Source of the DNA: Metellina segmentata
Lineage: Eukaryota; Arthropoda; Arachnida; Araneae; Tetragnathidae
Assembly (NCBI GenBank): GCA_947359465.1
Contig: OX375876.1
Coordinates: forward strand, 81,118,359-81,182,358
Direction of reading: 5' to 3'
Length of the DNA stretch: 64,000 nucleotides
Part shown: positions 50,142 to 61,321 of the stretch, piece after piece
How positions within the stretch are numbered: position 1 is the stretch's first letter
How the letters are laid out: every line of letters starts with the position of its first letter
The notes under the pieces: model-generated
What the model was told of the DNA's origin: nothing
The model's database searches: none
The model's input: the letters and a program-made list of their open reading frames with translations, nothing else
Program-made: the position numbers and the translations under genes

Positions 50142-53100
50142 CTAAAATAGAAGAGGAATTATCAATTGCGTGAGTAATTCAATTGTGAAAAGCTTGTGTG
50201 TATTTTAAAAATAAAATCTAATTGAAGTAGTTTCCAAATCTAAGAACAGAATTCCGACTGGGGTCTTAAAAATGCAAGATTTTTCATTTTAGTTTATAAG
50301 GTTTTAATTTTATCTTATTTTCTTAGAAGCATGGTGAAACCATTTTTTTTAAAGTCATACATGAACACAACTCCATTTCTTGTTTCACCTGCATTCAAAA
50401 ACCAAGAATACTGTTCAAAGTTCATTTCAGTACCTATTAGTTGAACAAAATTTCATGTAATTGTTTTTTATGCATGATACACTTCCTATAAATGGTTTTA
50501 CATTCATATTCTTTTTCATACTGCTGTAAGGAGAAACAGTTTGTTCTTTAACATTTATAGGGAAGGATATTTCATTTCAATAATATTTTAATCCACATTG
50601 ATGTATGTAGGAAATACCTTGGAAACAAATAAAATACCTTGTAGTGGTGTAGGACTGAATTAATATGAAATACACAATCCATTATATTTGTAAAAAGTCA
50701 AACAAGATGCTTAACCCTCAGAAATGGCTAGAATTTATGGGAGCATTGGATCATACACAAATTATTTACGATGGAGCTGTTTTGCCTCCAATTTCCTATG
50801 CACCAGCTTTGATGATTGCATTAAATAGGAAATTCAATACGAGCAAATTTATATAAACTCAAAGAATTATTGGTTTACATATAAGGAAGTTTTAGAACTA
50901 TTTCCTATTATGCAGCATGTGTGCTTGTGATTATTCTGCATATGTCTTATAATAGATTTCAATAGAAATTATAATGACCCATTGAGTAATAAGATCGATC
51001 ATCCTCTTCCCCTTAAAGACTGGTTGCACCCTACGAAGACATGCGCAACTCATGAAATTGAAGTAGTCTGATCTTTGGATTTTCACAAACAGAAGCAAAA
51101 TCAATAGCTGTACAGGTTGTGCATGTATCATCTTCAAAAGTTTACAAATCAACACGAAAAATCAACTTGAAAGAGACTGATAGTATTCTTACAACCAATC
51201 CGAAGCTATCTTAAAAAAAGCTCGAATGGATAGAATCATTCTAAAACGTTCACCCTACTTATATTATTCTTTATACTGACAGCCAAGTGACACTTGACCA
51301 AATTTTAAACAGAAAAATCATTACCTAGTAGTTGAAACATTGTATGGCTATTGAATAGAAAAAGTATGCAGTCGAGGATATCTCCATTAACTGAAAACGA
51401 ATCGGTTGATAAATTTGCCAAAGATGTTGCAAAGTCAGACATGCCCATCTGTTTTTATATTCTTTTCTATCATGTGTGTGTGGGGGGGAGGGGTTAAAAT
51501 ATTTAAATTCTTGTTTGCTTAGTACCATTCTTATATTCCCATTAAAGTTAATTGCCTCTAATAGAAAAAAAGTACACTTATACACCTATTCGCCGCTAGG
51601 TGTCGAGCAGTGTGCGTCGCGTTTTCGGAGCTCCCGCGAAATTCAAGTTATTTTTGAGTTATTCTTCATTTATTTAGTACTAAGCAGTGTATTACTTTTA
51701 TTTCTATCAGTTCAAACATTTCTAATTGTTTTTAAAGTAATTTCATAGTCCTTGTACTTAGTTTTTGACTTGTCAAGTAGTCCTAAGTCAAGTCTCGTTA
51801 GGCCTAATTCACGTATGCCTCGTTAGGCTTAAGTCACGTATGTCTCGTTAGGCCTAAATATTTTGTGTTTAAGTGCAGTGCTTTTTCTGTGTATTTGACT
51901 TAGTGCTTTTTCTGTATGTTTGATTTTGTTTAGTGCTTTTTCTGTGCATTGATTGTTACTTTGGATAAGCATGGGTATAGTTAGAATGTTCAAGGAGATG
52001 AGGACAGAGGGAGCCAGTGGGGAGTTATGTGTGGAATGTGACTTGTGTGGAAATATGGTTGAGGCAGGAAAGGGGGGTGTGAGTGGGTTTAAAATGTCAG
52101 AGAAGGTTGAATTTACATGCAAGAGTTGTTTAGAGGTGGGTGATTTGAGGAAGGAGCTGGAGGCTTTGAAGGTGAGGTCTGCAGAGGGAGTGGAAAAGGG
52201 TGTCCAATGTGTAGACTTGGGGCATGTTGATCAGGGGGATAAGGTAACCTGGGGGGTAGTGGTTGGTGATTCAATGGTTAGGGTTTTGGGAGAAATGGTA
52301 GGGCGTAAAAAGCGCAATTTTGCAAGGTGTTGCTTGCCAGGTGCCAGGGTAAAACATGTAGTTGAGGCAGTTAAGGCAGATGTTGTTAAAGGGGAGGAAA
52401 CGGCAGTAGTGTGGGTGGGAACAAATGATGTAGAGAGGACTACTAATGTTGAGTTTAAGAGGGAAGCAGAAACACTTTTAAGAGGCATTAAGTCTCATGG
52501 GGCAGAGGTAACAGTATTAGGATTACTACCTAGGTATGGGTTAGGTAATGGGTGGTTAAATCAAAGGGCCAATAAGATGAACGGGTTGTTAAGAGATTTG
52601 TGTGAGAAGGAGGAGGTTAGATTTTTAGATGTTTGGAAGGAGTGTAGGAGGGATTGGATAAGCAGGGACAATTTGCATTTAAGTCTGATAGGTAAAAGGG
52701 AGGTTGGCAAGCGGGTTTTGAATATTCTGGAGTCAAAAAACTAGAATACAAGCAGGGATGGGAAGGACATAGAGGGTTGACAGTACACTGTAATTGCTTA
52801 GGAAAACTAACAAGGTCTAAATTGCAGGAGACAAACAATACAAAGGTAAAGTGCAATGTGAGGGAGAAAAACAATACCAAGACAAATAATACAAGGGGAA
52901 AGTGCAATATAAGGGTGAAAAATAAGCTAAAAGTATTTTATTGTAATGCTCGCAGTGTGAGAAATAAATTGGATGAGCTCAAGGGAATTGCACAAGCAGA
53001 GGATATAGATATCATTGGGATTACTGAAAGTTGGGCAAACAGTGAAGATGCACAAATTTTAGAATTAAGTGGATTCACAATGTTTAGGGAGGACAGAGTG

Positions 53101-56100
53101 AATAGGAAAGGGGGTGGGGTTTTGATTTATGTGAGAGAATTCTTAAACTGTACGGAAATAAAGTTAAATAGTAAAACTGAGGGTATAGAATCAGTCTGGG
53201 TGAAACTGAATACAGACAAAGGCAAAGGAATAATTCTGGGCAATATATATAGACCTCCTGTTTGTAGTGAAGAGCAGGAAAAGGGCATGTGCAATCTGAT
53301 AAACGAAGCATGTCAAAAAGGAGAATTAATTTTAATGGGGGACTATAAGTATCCAAATATTGACTGGACAAACAATCTAGCTACAAATGGGAAAGGGGCA
53401 GAATTTTTGGAAGTGATACAGGATTGTTTTTTGTACCAGATGGTGTATGAGGATACTAGGGACAATGCAATATTGGATTTGATTTTCAGCAATGATGAGG
53501 ATAGGGTGCAGGATTTGGTTATAGGTGAGCCACTGGGAGAAAGTGATCATAGAAGTATCAGATTAAGTATAAATTTTCAGTCAGCATACACAATCAATAG
53601 TAGGAGAATTCCAAATTTCAGAAAGGTAAATTTTCATAAGATAAGGGAAGAGTTAAAGGAAACATTCAAAGGGGGATTATTAGCACCGCATCATTCTGAA
53701 CAATGGGAGGAATTCAAGAATAAGTTAGACAGGGTGTTAAAAAAACATGTAACGTTCAGGAAAAAAGGAAAATCTAGAAAATTGCTCCCTATGTGGTTTT
53801 CAGGGGAAACACACAAAGCTTTAAAATTAAAACAAAGAACATACAGGGTATGTAAAAGCACTGGTAACGACAGGGACAAGGAGGCATATCAGAAAGCCAG
53901 AAAGGAGTTTAAAACTATTAGTCGGAAGCAAAAGGTGTCCTTGGAGGAAAAATTAGCAAGGGAAATAAATATAAACCCAAAAGAATTTTTTGCATATGCA
54001 AGTGGTAAAAATAAATTTAGTACTACACTGGGCCGTTGGAGGGGAAGGGAGGTGAATTAATTCATGATGAGGTGGGAATGGCAAATGTGTTAAATGACTT
54101 TTTTCTGGGGGTTTTCAATGGTAACTATAATTTAAAGGATCCCAATAAAAAAGGATCCCAAGGATGGAGCCTTTGCAAGGGGTATAATTAAAGAATGCAA
54201 ATTCAACAGGGAAGAAATAGTACATCAGTTGAAAAGAATTAAGCCATCTAAAGCACCAGGGCCGGACGATATTTATCCGAGAGTACTAGTGGAATGCGCG
54301 AAAGAACTGGGGGAGTAATTCACACGATATTTAATTCAACATATAGCACAGGTTGGGTACCAATAGATTGGAAGTTGGCCAACATAACTCCAATTTTCAA
54401 AAAGGGAATACAAAGTGATCCGGGCAACTACAGACCAGTAAGTCTAACATCAGTAATTTGCAAAATATTTGAATCTCTGTTAAAAAAGCATATCATGTTA
54501 TACTTGGAGGAGGGGGGACTGTTATCAGAGAAACAGTATGGGTTTAGGAATGGCAGATCCTGCTCTACAAACCTTTTGAAGTTCTACGAAAACATTACTG
54601 AGGAGCTGGATAATAAGAGCAGTGTGGATATGATGTACATAGATTTTCAAAAGGCTTTTGATAAAGTACCTCATGAGGCATTACTGTTTAAATTGGAAAG
54701 GCTGGGGATTCAGGGAAAAACATTAATATGGATAAAGAATTGGTTATTGGGTAGAAAGCAGAGAGTGCAGGTAAAAGGAAATTATTCACAGTGGACAGAA
54801 GTTATAAGTGGGGTGCCTCAGGGATCAGTTTTGGGACCAATTTTATTTATAATTTTCATAGATGATATAGGTCAGGGCATAAAGAATAGAATCAGTATAT
54901 TTGCAGATGACTTAAAAATATGGGGGACAGTGGATACCAAGTTACAGATAGAAAATTTACAAGGGGATTTTGATAAGATATCCGAATGGGCTGTAAAATG
55001 GGGTATGTCATTTAATGTAGGGAAATGTCAAGTTCTGCATATGGGTTACAGGAACAGTGGAGCCGAGTACTGTCTGCAGGGAGTAAAGGTAAAGGAGGGA
55101 GAAACAGTCAAGGATCTTGGGGTGATAATTCACAGGGATTTTAAAATGGGTCACCAATGTTCAGCTGCGGGTAAAAAGGCTAATAGGTTATTGGGGTATA
55201 TTAAAAAGACTGTAACTTCAAGGGATAAGAATATAATCTTGCCGTTATATAAGGGTTTAGTAAGACCACATCTAGAATATGCTGTACAATTCTGGGCTCC
55301 ATATATGAGAAAGGACATAGAATCAATTGAAAGGGTTCAGCACAGAGCTACTAAAATAATAAAGGGGCTAGCAAATTTCGACTATAATGAACGTTTAAGC
55401 AAGCTAAACATGTATACACTGGAAAGAAGAAGAAGTAGGGGGGATTTGATTCAGCTTTTCAAGTTTGTAAAACAAGGGGACACAGAGGGCTTAAATTTCA
55501 ATAGGGATAACAGAACAAGGGGCCTTGGGTATAAATTGAATAAGACACATTTTAATCGGGATTTAAGGAAAAACTACTACTTTAATAGGGTAATAGACAG
55601 TTGGAACGCGTTGCCTGAAAATATAGTTAATTCAAAGGGAGTGTACGAATTTAAGACACAATTGGATAGTCAGTGGGAATTGGGGAATTCATAAACAAAG
55701 GACCAGCCTTGTTGGGCTTGAGCCTGTAGCTGGTCGTCAATATTTGTATTTGTATAACTCTGTTTTTACACGATAGATAAGTTCCTAAAGAATACGTGTA
55801 AAAGAAAAAGCATTTATGGAAGAAAACATTTGTTCCGGATCTCAAAAATAATTTTAAAAAACATGAAAATATTAGTTTTAAGCTTATTATTGTATCTCAA
55901 CAAAATACACATGTAATAATATCTAATACTAGCCGTTGCGTTGTCGTTGATGGTTCTTTTCGTGAGGTCAGGTGTGACCACTGCTCGCTAACCCCTGGTG
56001 AATGCTACAAATTCCCATTTGGTTTTCGAAATTCGTAGCCTATTGGACAACAGCCATAACGGCGTTGCCTGTATCAAACCAACACCATGGGCAACGCTCA

Positions 56101-59100
56101 TTGTCAAATGCTTCCAAATTCGACTTGTGAAGAGATCCAATCGGCGTGACGTCACAATCTCTTGCGAAAATATAAGTATTTAATTGAAAAATTATTTATT
56201 AAAAGAAAATCAAATGTATATAAGGTTCCTATCTTGTGTAAAAAATTTCCGCAGATTTCAAATCCGTTGAAAATTTTAATCTATCTTTAACGATCCCAAT
56301 TTTTGCATTGGGTTGGTGTGGAAGTTTGGAGAGTGAGGTGCCTGCTCAGGTGTTGCTTCGTCATCTGACCGTGGTTCAAAATTACGAGGTGTTGTCCTCG
56401 GATTTTTTCCTTAAGGGACTGATCCCGGACCGTCGTCAATAGCCCGTTGTGTTGCTCTAGTACGACGTTAACTAAAATTACCTACCCAATTTTCACAAAA
56501 AAAGAACTAAACAATGCCAGTCAAAATGTTTTTTATTTCTTTTGCTCTCATTCGCTGTGGAATTGTTTGAGCGCAGGAAATGGAAACGGATTTCCCTAAT
56601 CTCGAATCAAAAAGCCATTCTTCGTAGCGACGTTCGTATTGGAAAAAATATATGTTTCACTTTAAAAATGATTTATTTAGAGAAAATCATATTTTGAGGT
56701 ATCGATCTAATGTGAACTTTTCCGCAGATTTCAAATCCGTTGAAAGTATTACTCTATCTTTACCGATCTAGGAGATAGAAAAAAGGTCTACATAACTCCA
56801 GATAAAACTGTTATTTGTTTTGTTCTTCGACTGAAAGCGTTCAAACAGAAACTCGGAAAAAATAAAGAATCTCATCTTTTATACTGTTGCCATTCCAAGG
56901 AAAACAATAACAATTAAATATGTCATTAAATTAATCTCAAAATGTTCTAGATTGAATTTTAAAATTAGGGCTTCGTACAAAAATTGCAAAACATTCGGAC
57001 TACCAGTGTGCCGAATCACATTACTGTAAGTGCCATAGATTCGTCAGGAACGTGCACATAGCAAACAGACTGACAAACATTTCCTTTTTTAATAGAGATT
57101 TAAATGTATTAATGTAAATTTGCATTTGAAACGAAAAGATTCTTTCCGAACAAAAATATGTTTTACTTATAATACGATTTTATTCATTTTGATTTTATGA
57201 CACTAAACGGCGCATACGTTTGCGTACGACTGGAATATCGTCTTCTTCCTCTATTAATGAATTTCTTTCTGTGATATTTTGAGCAAAATCAGCACGAATC
57301 TCCTCAGGTGGTGATGTTTCACCGATTTTACTAAAGAATTCAGTTATTAATCGTTGTGTTTGTGTTGTGGTTAAGTCATTATATAATTCTCTGTAAGACT
57401 CAATTTCAGTTCACGTTGAAATTTCCCAACATGTTCTTCATTAGTGCGTGTAATTTAGAAATGATACTACTAAGCCTCAAAAAAAAAATTTCTTAGAATT
57501 CAGACAAAAAAAATTCTCAGAAATTGGCTCGCCTCGCTTGTGTTAAATCAAAATGACTCGCGTAAAAAGTGAATAAAATAATTTTAAATTTGTGTTAAAT
57601 AAAAAATTTGTGTAAAAAAAGTTCGTGCAGAAACAGAATTTGGTGTATTTAAATTCTAGTTTAAGGGGGTCCAGAACTTAAAAATTCATTTTTGAGATAT
57701 TTACTGTTTTTGAAAACATTTTTTTCTTTCAATGGCGGGCACTATGATATTAACCATTGGCCACTACAAGGCCGGAAGCGATGCATTTTGTGAAGTAGAA
57801 ATCCGTTAATTGGGAAGTATTTTTAAATATTTTTTAAACTAGATGCACTACACTATCTACCAATAAGTATTTGGACACCTATGATAGAAAAGAAAGACAA
57901 AATTTATTCATATTCAATAGTTGGTAGAGCCTCCACAAGATGAAATTACAGCCTCAACCCTCCGAGGTTCGCTTTTCACAGAGGTATTCTCTTCCACTCG
58001 ACTTGGAGAAGGCGTAAGTTCCTTCACCGATTTTGGACGGTTGTAGCACTCCTTAATTCAGCGATCCAACACGTCCCAGATACTCGCGATATGGGCTCTG
58101 GGCAGGCCAGTCCATTCAGTTAACCCCATTGTCACCATACCAATCCATGGTGGACCTCGCAAAATGACAGCTGGCGTTGTCGTCCTGGAAGTAACATGGG
58201 TCCAACCCGTAAAACTGCCATAACGTAGGAAGCACACTGTTATCCAAAACAGTGCAGTAGGCCTCGACGTTGAGCTTACCATGAATTTGGACGGAGGGTT
58301 CCAGTCCGTACAAGGAGAAACACCCCCAAGATCATAATTCCACCTCCGCCGAACTTTATTGTGGGCAAAATGCATTCTAGCAGGAGTGTTCTTCAGGCAG
58401 ACGCCAGACCCTGCAATCCGAACGGAAGAGGGCGAACCTTGATACGTCGCTCCAGAGAACCCTTCCACTGATCTACCGTCCACTTTCGACACCACATTAA
58501 CCGAGCAGCGCGGTTGGACTTTGTGATCAAAGGCTTAAGGGCCGCAGCAACATCATGAAAACCAAGCAGATGGTATTAATGGAAACAACACTCCCGGATG
58601 CCTGTTGAAACTCCTGGAGTATGTGGGCCATCGGTTGGGTGCGGTTCTTCCGAATTTTTCTGGGCAGCACCCGTCTGTCTCTATCTCCCAGTTTCGTGGG
58701 TCTGCCGACTCGGGGCACATTCCGACAATCACCGCTCACCTTCCACTTCTGAGGCACATAGGCCACTGTCGAGTTTGGGTAATTCAGCTAATGCCAATGT
58801 TGTTTCCTATACGGTATTAACGCTGAGGGTGTGACGTATATCAGGACTGTATATATCGTCATTTGCATGGGTGTCCTAATACTTATTGGTAAATAGTGTA
58901 TTACCGCTACGTATGTCCTTACGAAGTTTAAAGCCTTATTTCTCAGAACATACTTTTTTCATGTGTGTGTGTGGGGGGGGGGGGCACATTACTCAAAAAC
59001 TACTTGAGATAGTTTTGAAACTTTTTATGATTGTTTATGTGAAGCACTTTTACACAAGGAATAAGATATAAAATGCATACTGTTTTCTAAAAAAAATTAT

Positions 59101-60248
59101 TTATCTAAAAAATTTCAATATTTTCTGTAATTTTTAAAAAAAATTATAACTTTGTGAATTAAAAAAAAAAACATGTTTAAGTCTTTAAAAGTATTCAAAT
59201 ATTACACTAAAAATTTCAGATTAATACAGTAATTTATGAATAAATGAGATGTCCCAAGGTTTGTGAATTTAACATACGTGCCTATAGAGGTGCCAGACCC
59301 CTTTTAAAAAATTTTTTAAGGCCAATTGGCCTCCTGGATGCAGCAGTCAAAATTTTGTGTGTGTTCGCCTACCTTAACCAGTTTTGACATTCTTGACCAA
59401 TAGAATCTTTCCAAAAAGTTCTATTCTAATGAAAGGAGCAGTAAAATCACCAAAGAATTCTATTTTAATGAAAGGAGCGAGCAATATAATATTTTCAAAG
59501 AATTCTATTCTAATGAAAGAAGCAATCGAATCTTTCCAATGAATTCTATTCTAATGAATGGAATTTTTGAAAGAAATGTATTCTAATGAGAGAAAAGAGC
59601 AAAGAATCTTTCCAAATAATTATGGGTTAGGAAATGACCAACAAAATATTACAAAAGGTTTTTTTTTCGAAGGAAAGAACAAATGGTATATTTCCAAATG
59701 ATTTTATTCGAAGGGAAGAACAAGCAGTAGCTTTCCAAAGGATTCACTTCCAGAAAGAGGAGCAATGGAATGATTCCAAAGGACGGCTATTCTAGCTTGG
59801 AACAATATTATCATTCCAAAGGATTCTGTACGATAAAAAAAGAGCAATAGAAAATTTCCGAAGGATTCATTTCCAAGAAAAATAGCAATAGAACCTTTCT
59901 AAATCCAAGAATTCGTGGATTCTTTCACCCAATAGATGTGACTTAGGCATGAAGTGAGTAGTGGAGTGAAAGCAATACTATACTACTCAGAAAACTCGTG
60001 ACGCTCATAAGATTTAATATGTTACATAACCTGTATATAGCTAACATTCAATGCATTAACATTTCAAGTAAGGAATACATTTATGCCACTCATTTGCAGT
60101 CAATAGGTATAACTTCCTTTACCTGTTATGGGAGGGCCGATTAAACAGGCTACGCCTTCGAAGAGTAATAGCAATCCGAAAGCATTCGTCAATTTCTCCA
60201 TTCCCAAAAGGTCTACTAAAATTACAGACGTTAAGCTTACGTAAGCAC
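49933..60248 (-). CDS. Monocarboxylate transporter (SLC16 family), last two exons
   Basis: Exons 60248-60123 and 50141-49933 splice in frame (phase 1). They encode [40 protein letters not shown] and then [20 protein letters not shown] with [18 protein letters not shown]. This is the highly conserved end of SLC16 transporters: the last transmembrane helices, followed by a roughly 30-residue cytosolic tail ending PCKEV. The family are proton-linked or facilitated carriers of lactate, pyruvate and related substrates in the plasma membrane; the substrate here cannot be read from this part. The intron between is about 10 kb and full of insertions. Earlier exons lie beyond the window's right end or were not found; the first exon seen begins after TTTTCAG in phase 1. 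Confidence 0.92.
50142..51585. other. Transporter intron, left part
   Basis: AT-rich intron DNA with no gene. The 63-codon frame at 50665-50856 has no splice context or recognised domain. Confidence 0.45.
51792..51960 (+). repeat. Tandem repeats in the LINE 5' UTR
   Basis: 25-bp units of GTCTCGTTAGGCCTAA.TCACGTAT type start at 51792, 51817 and 51842 (last one partial). They are followed by three copies of GTGCTTTTTCTGT (51878, 51903, 51933). The position suggests promoter sub-repeats. Confidence 0.8.
51971..52744 (+). CDS. LINE ORF1 protein: zinc-binding motif and SGNH esterase
   Basis: ATG at 51971 opens a 257-residue frame. Near the N-terminus, [10 protein letters not shown] and, 30 residues on, CKSC form a zinc-finger-like cluster. 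From about residue 92 an SGNH/GDSL-type esterase follows: VVVGDSMVR (nucleophile Ser), the Gly-containing block LPGARVK, VWVGTND (Gly-x-Asn-Asp) and, near the end, DNLHLS (Asp and His). This combination is known for ORF1 of CR1-like LINEs (PHD-like finger plus esterase). By family it is an RNA-associated retrotransposition cofactor whose lipid- or ester-hydrolysis role is not settled. The frame is intact. Confidence 0.88.
   Translation: MGIVRMFKEMRTEGASGELCVECDLCGNMVEAGKGGVSGFKMSEKVEFTCKSCLEVGDLRKELEALKVRSAEGVEKGVQCVDLGHVDQGDKVTWGVVVGDSMVRVLGEMVGRKKRNFARCCLPGARVKHVVEAVKADVVKGEETAVVWVGTNDVERTTNVEFKREAETLLRGIKSHGAEVTVLGLLPRYGLGNGWLNQRANKMNGLLRDLCEKEEVRFLDVWKECRRDWISRDNLHLSLIGKREVGKRVLNILESKN
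52777..54060 (+). pseudogene. LINE ORF2 endonuclease part
   Basis: The apurinic-like endonuclease is readable: [22 protein letters not shown] (catalytic Glu), GNIYRPP (Tyr), [11 protein letters not shown] and GESDHRSI (Ser-Asp-His). The usual Gly-Asp-Phe-Asn motif reads Gly-Asp-Tyr-Lys, so the conserved Asn is replaced. No ATG opens the frame near 52777 (it begins after ORF1 by about 30 bp), which would fit coupled translation. A stop at 54058-54060 ends it early; the sequence continues in shifted frames into the RT part. Confidence 0.85.
54061..55694 (+). pseudogene. LINE ORF2 reverse transcriptase part
   Basis: After the stop, two visible lesions break the frame: a 13-bp insertion near 54136-54160 that duplicates GGATCCCAA, and a missing base near 54310 relative to the 3.4-kb copy. 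From 54318 on the frame is open for over 450 codons: [31 protein letters not shown], the FADD catalytic box and the C-terminal domain to the TAA at 55694. The RT is well preserved, so the insertion is fairly young. Confidence 0.88.
55928..57099 (+). repeat. ACTAGCC...TAGAGAT-family repeat (copy E), most complete
   Basis: It runs from ACTAGCCGTTGCGTTGTCG to TTTTTTAATAGAGAT with all family landmarks (GAGGTCAGGTGTGACCACTG, GGCGTGACGTCACAATC, two CGCAGATTTCAAATCCGTTG blocks, GTGCCATAGATTCGTCAGGA). A SINE at 56304-56484 interrupts it. The two CGCAGATTT blocks suggest two joined or duplicated units. Confidence 0.75.
56304..56484 (+). mobile_element. 5'-truncated SINE nested in copy E
   Basis: SINE body and tail flanked by CCCAATTTT at 56295-56303 and 56485-56493, so it inserted after copy E. 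Confidence 0.88.
57195..57410 (-). CDS. Orphan coding fragment, unknown protein
   Basis: A 71-codon open frame has balanced codon use and ends with a basic C-terminus. Readable parts are [40 protein letters not shown] and [15 protein letters not shown], then TAA at 57197-57195 and an AATAAA about 10 bases later. Just upstream the next frame reads [14 protein letters not shown], as if one indel had split a longer frame. It lies in the transporter intron on the same strand but no splice sites link them. It may be the end of a retrogene or of a transposon protein. I do not recognise the family. Confidence 0.4.
   Translation of the reverse strand, partial: TEIESYRELYNDLTTTQTQRLITEFFSKIGETSPPEEIRADFAQNITERNSLIEEEDDIPVVRKRMRRLVS
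57851..58898. mobile_element. Tc1-like transposon with TA duplication
   Basis: Inverted ends CACTATCTACCAATAAGTAT and ATACTTATTGGTAAATAGTG, each followed by a GGACACC / GGTGTCC block, and TA on both sides (57849-57850, 58899-58900). At 1048 bp it is close to the shortest autonomous Tc1 length. It carries a broken transposase on the minus strand. Confidence 0.9.
58040..58780 (-). pseudogene. Tc1-like transposase, broken
   Basis: From N to [21 protein letters not shown] (with the GRP linker after the helix-turn-helix), [18 protein letters not shown], then [15 protein letters not shown] (matching the VKFGGGSVMVWG block), [13 protein letters not shown] (catalytic second Asp in Q-D-D-N-A) and MDWPAQSP, which leads to the third acidic site. 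Several stops and shifts separate these pieces. Confidence 0.8.
58901..59395. other. Transporter intron spacer
   Basis: It has a GTGTGTGTGTGGGGGGGGGG run near 58962-58983 and AT-rich DNA. No gene is visible. Confidence 0.45.
59400..59905. repeat. Diverged minisatellite, about 45-50 bp units
   Basis: At least eight units of the type ATCTTTCCAAA.AATTCTATTC then TAATGAAAGGAGCAAT follow one another. Conservation is best on the left (59400-59560) and decays to the right. It lies within 220 bp of the transporter exon. Confidence 0.75.
60123..60248 (-). CDS. Monocarboxylate transporter penultimate exon
   Basis: 126 bp, phase 1 at both ends; acceptor TTCTTTTCAG|GTGC, donor ACAG|GTAAAG. It encodes [15 protein letters not shown] and LIGPPIT, the signature end of the penultimate helices. 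Confidence 0.93.
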
Positions 60249-60412
60249 CTGAAAAGAAAGAATAATTAATATTCAAAATTGTGACATAATTTCTGTAACT
60301 AATATAATATTCCAAGAATAATCAACAACAGAAGCATATGTAGTCCTTATATAATATTTTCCTATAATTAATTGCTCCATTGTGACGTTAATTTAAAAAA
60401 TACCCCTCTTAA

Positions 60413-60775
60413 ATTAGTTCGTGGCTCAGTGAGTTTAACCACTACACTAACAGCCTGCAAGCTGCAGGGGTGCAGGCTCAATTCCTATAATTATCTTGGG
60501 TGTATTTGGGCAGCAATAGTCCAGTTGGAAGAGATTAGAAACCGTGGAGTTGTGAATTCGAAACTCGCTCCAGCCAAGACCGTCGTGTACGCGGGGGCTG
60601 GTGCACTTTAAATGCGCTGTGGCCTCAAATGTCCTGTTCGTGAAATTTGGAGAGTGGGGTGTCAGATCAGGTGTTATAGTCATCTGACCGTAGTTCAAAA
60701 TTACGTAGTGTTCTCTGGACTGATCCCTGACCGTCGTCAATTGTATTGCTCCAGTGCGACGTTAATTAACTACCT
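60413..60775 (+). mobile_element. SINE with two tRNA-like heads
   Basis: First head: GGCTCAGTGAGTTTAACCAC.., then CTGCAAGCTGCAGG and B-box-like GGCTCAATTCC (type 3). Second head: CAGTTGGAAGAGATTAGAAA.. and AATTCGAAACTCG (type 2). The common body (ATTTGGAGAGTGGGGTGTCA) and 3' end (GCTCCAGTGCGACGTTAATT) follow. Confidence 0.75.
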
Positions 60776-60794
60776 AACTAAAATTCATTCTTGA

Positions 60795-61222
60795 CACAGT
60801 GGGTTCGCCCACTACGCTAACAGCCTGTGAGCTACAGGAGGCGAAAGTTCCCTTCTTATAGCAATCCTAGGTGTATTTTTCTCTTTAGTAGCAGGAGACC
60901 GCGGTAACCAGCTTGAAAGAGAAACGGATTAGCAACCGGTGGGGTGCCAAGTTCGAAACTCGGTCCTACCAACGACCGACGTCTATACGGGTGCTGGTGC
61001 CCGTTAAATCTATCGTGGCTTCAAATGTCCTCCCGTTGGCGTGATGTGAAAGTTTGGAGAGTGGGGTACCAGCTCAGGTGTGACCTCGTCATCTGACCGT
61101 AGTTCAAAATTACGTGTTGTTGTCCTATCTTGTTGATCTTTCCCTTTGGATTTCATTCCGAAACGTCGTCAATAGTTCGTTGTGTTGCTCCAGTGCGACG
61201 TTAATTAAAATACCTACCTGTC
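60795..61222 (+). mobile_element. SINE with two tRNA-like heads
   Basis: Type-3 head (GTGGGTTCGCCCACTACGCT, then AGCCTGTGAGCTACAGGAGG), type-2 head (ACCGCGGTAACCAGCTTGAA, B box AAGTTCGAAACTCGG), then body and 3' end as in the other copies. Confidence 0.8.
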
Positions 61223-61321
61223 CACTTACTTGACGGTAAAAACATTGCTTAGAGAGATCTGGTCAGTATGCCGTAAAACTAACCAACAAAAATTATGTTC
61301 CATTTGTTTTCGGGGGGAGGG

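Larger units (their letters stand above)
51586..55755 (+). mobile_element. Nearly full-length CR1-like LINE
   Basis: A 4.2-kb non-LTR retrotransposon inserted antisense in the transporter intron. Order: 5' UTR with internal repeats (about 51586-51970), ORF1 with zinc-binding and esterase domains (51971-52744), ORF2 endonuclease plus reverse transcriptase (about 52777-55694, broken) and a short 3' UTR ending in TTTGTATTTGTAT. The 5' border was placed where GC content jumps (CTATTCGCCGCTAGG). No target duplication is obvious, as is common for CR1-type elements. Confidence 0.88.

Noticed and set aside
50665..50856. 63-codon frame in the transporter intron, considered as an alternative exon
   Set aside because: No acceptor or donor fits, it is on the opposite strand, and the real terminal exon is found 0.5 kb away.
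52231..53879. Several minus-strand open frames of 62-96 codons
   Set aside because: They are antisense shadows of the LINE ORF1 and endonuclease, which carry clear family motifs.
58598..58834. Two overlapping plus-strand frames of 71-78 codons
   Set aside because: Antisense to the Tc1-like transposase relic on the minus strand.
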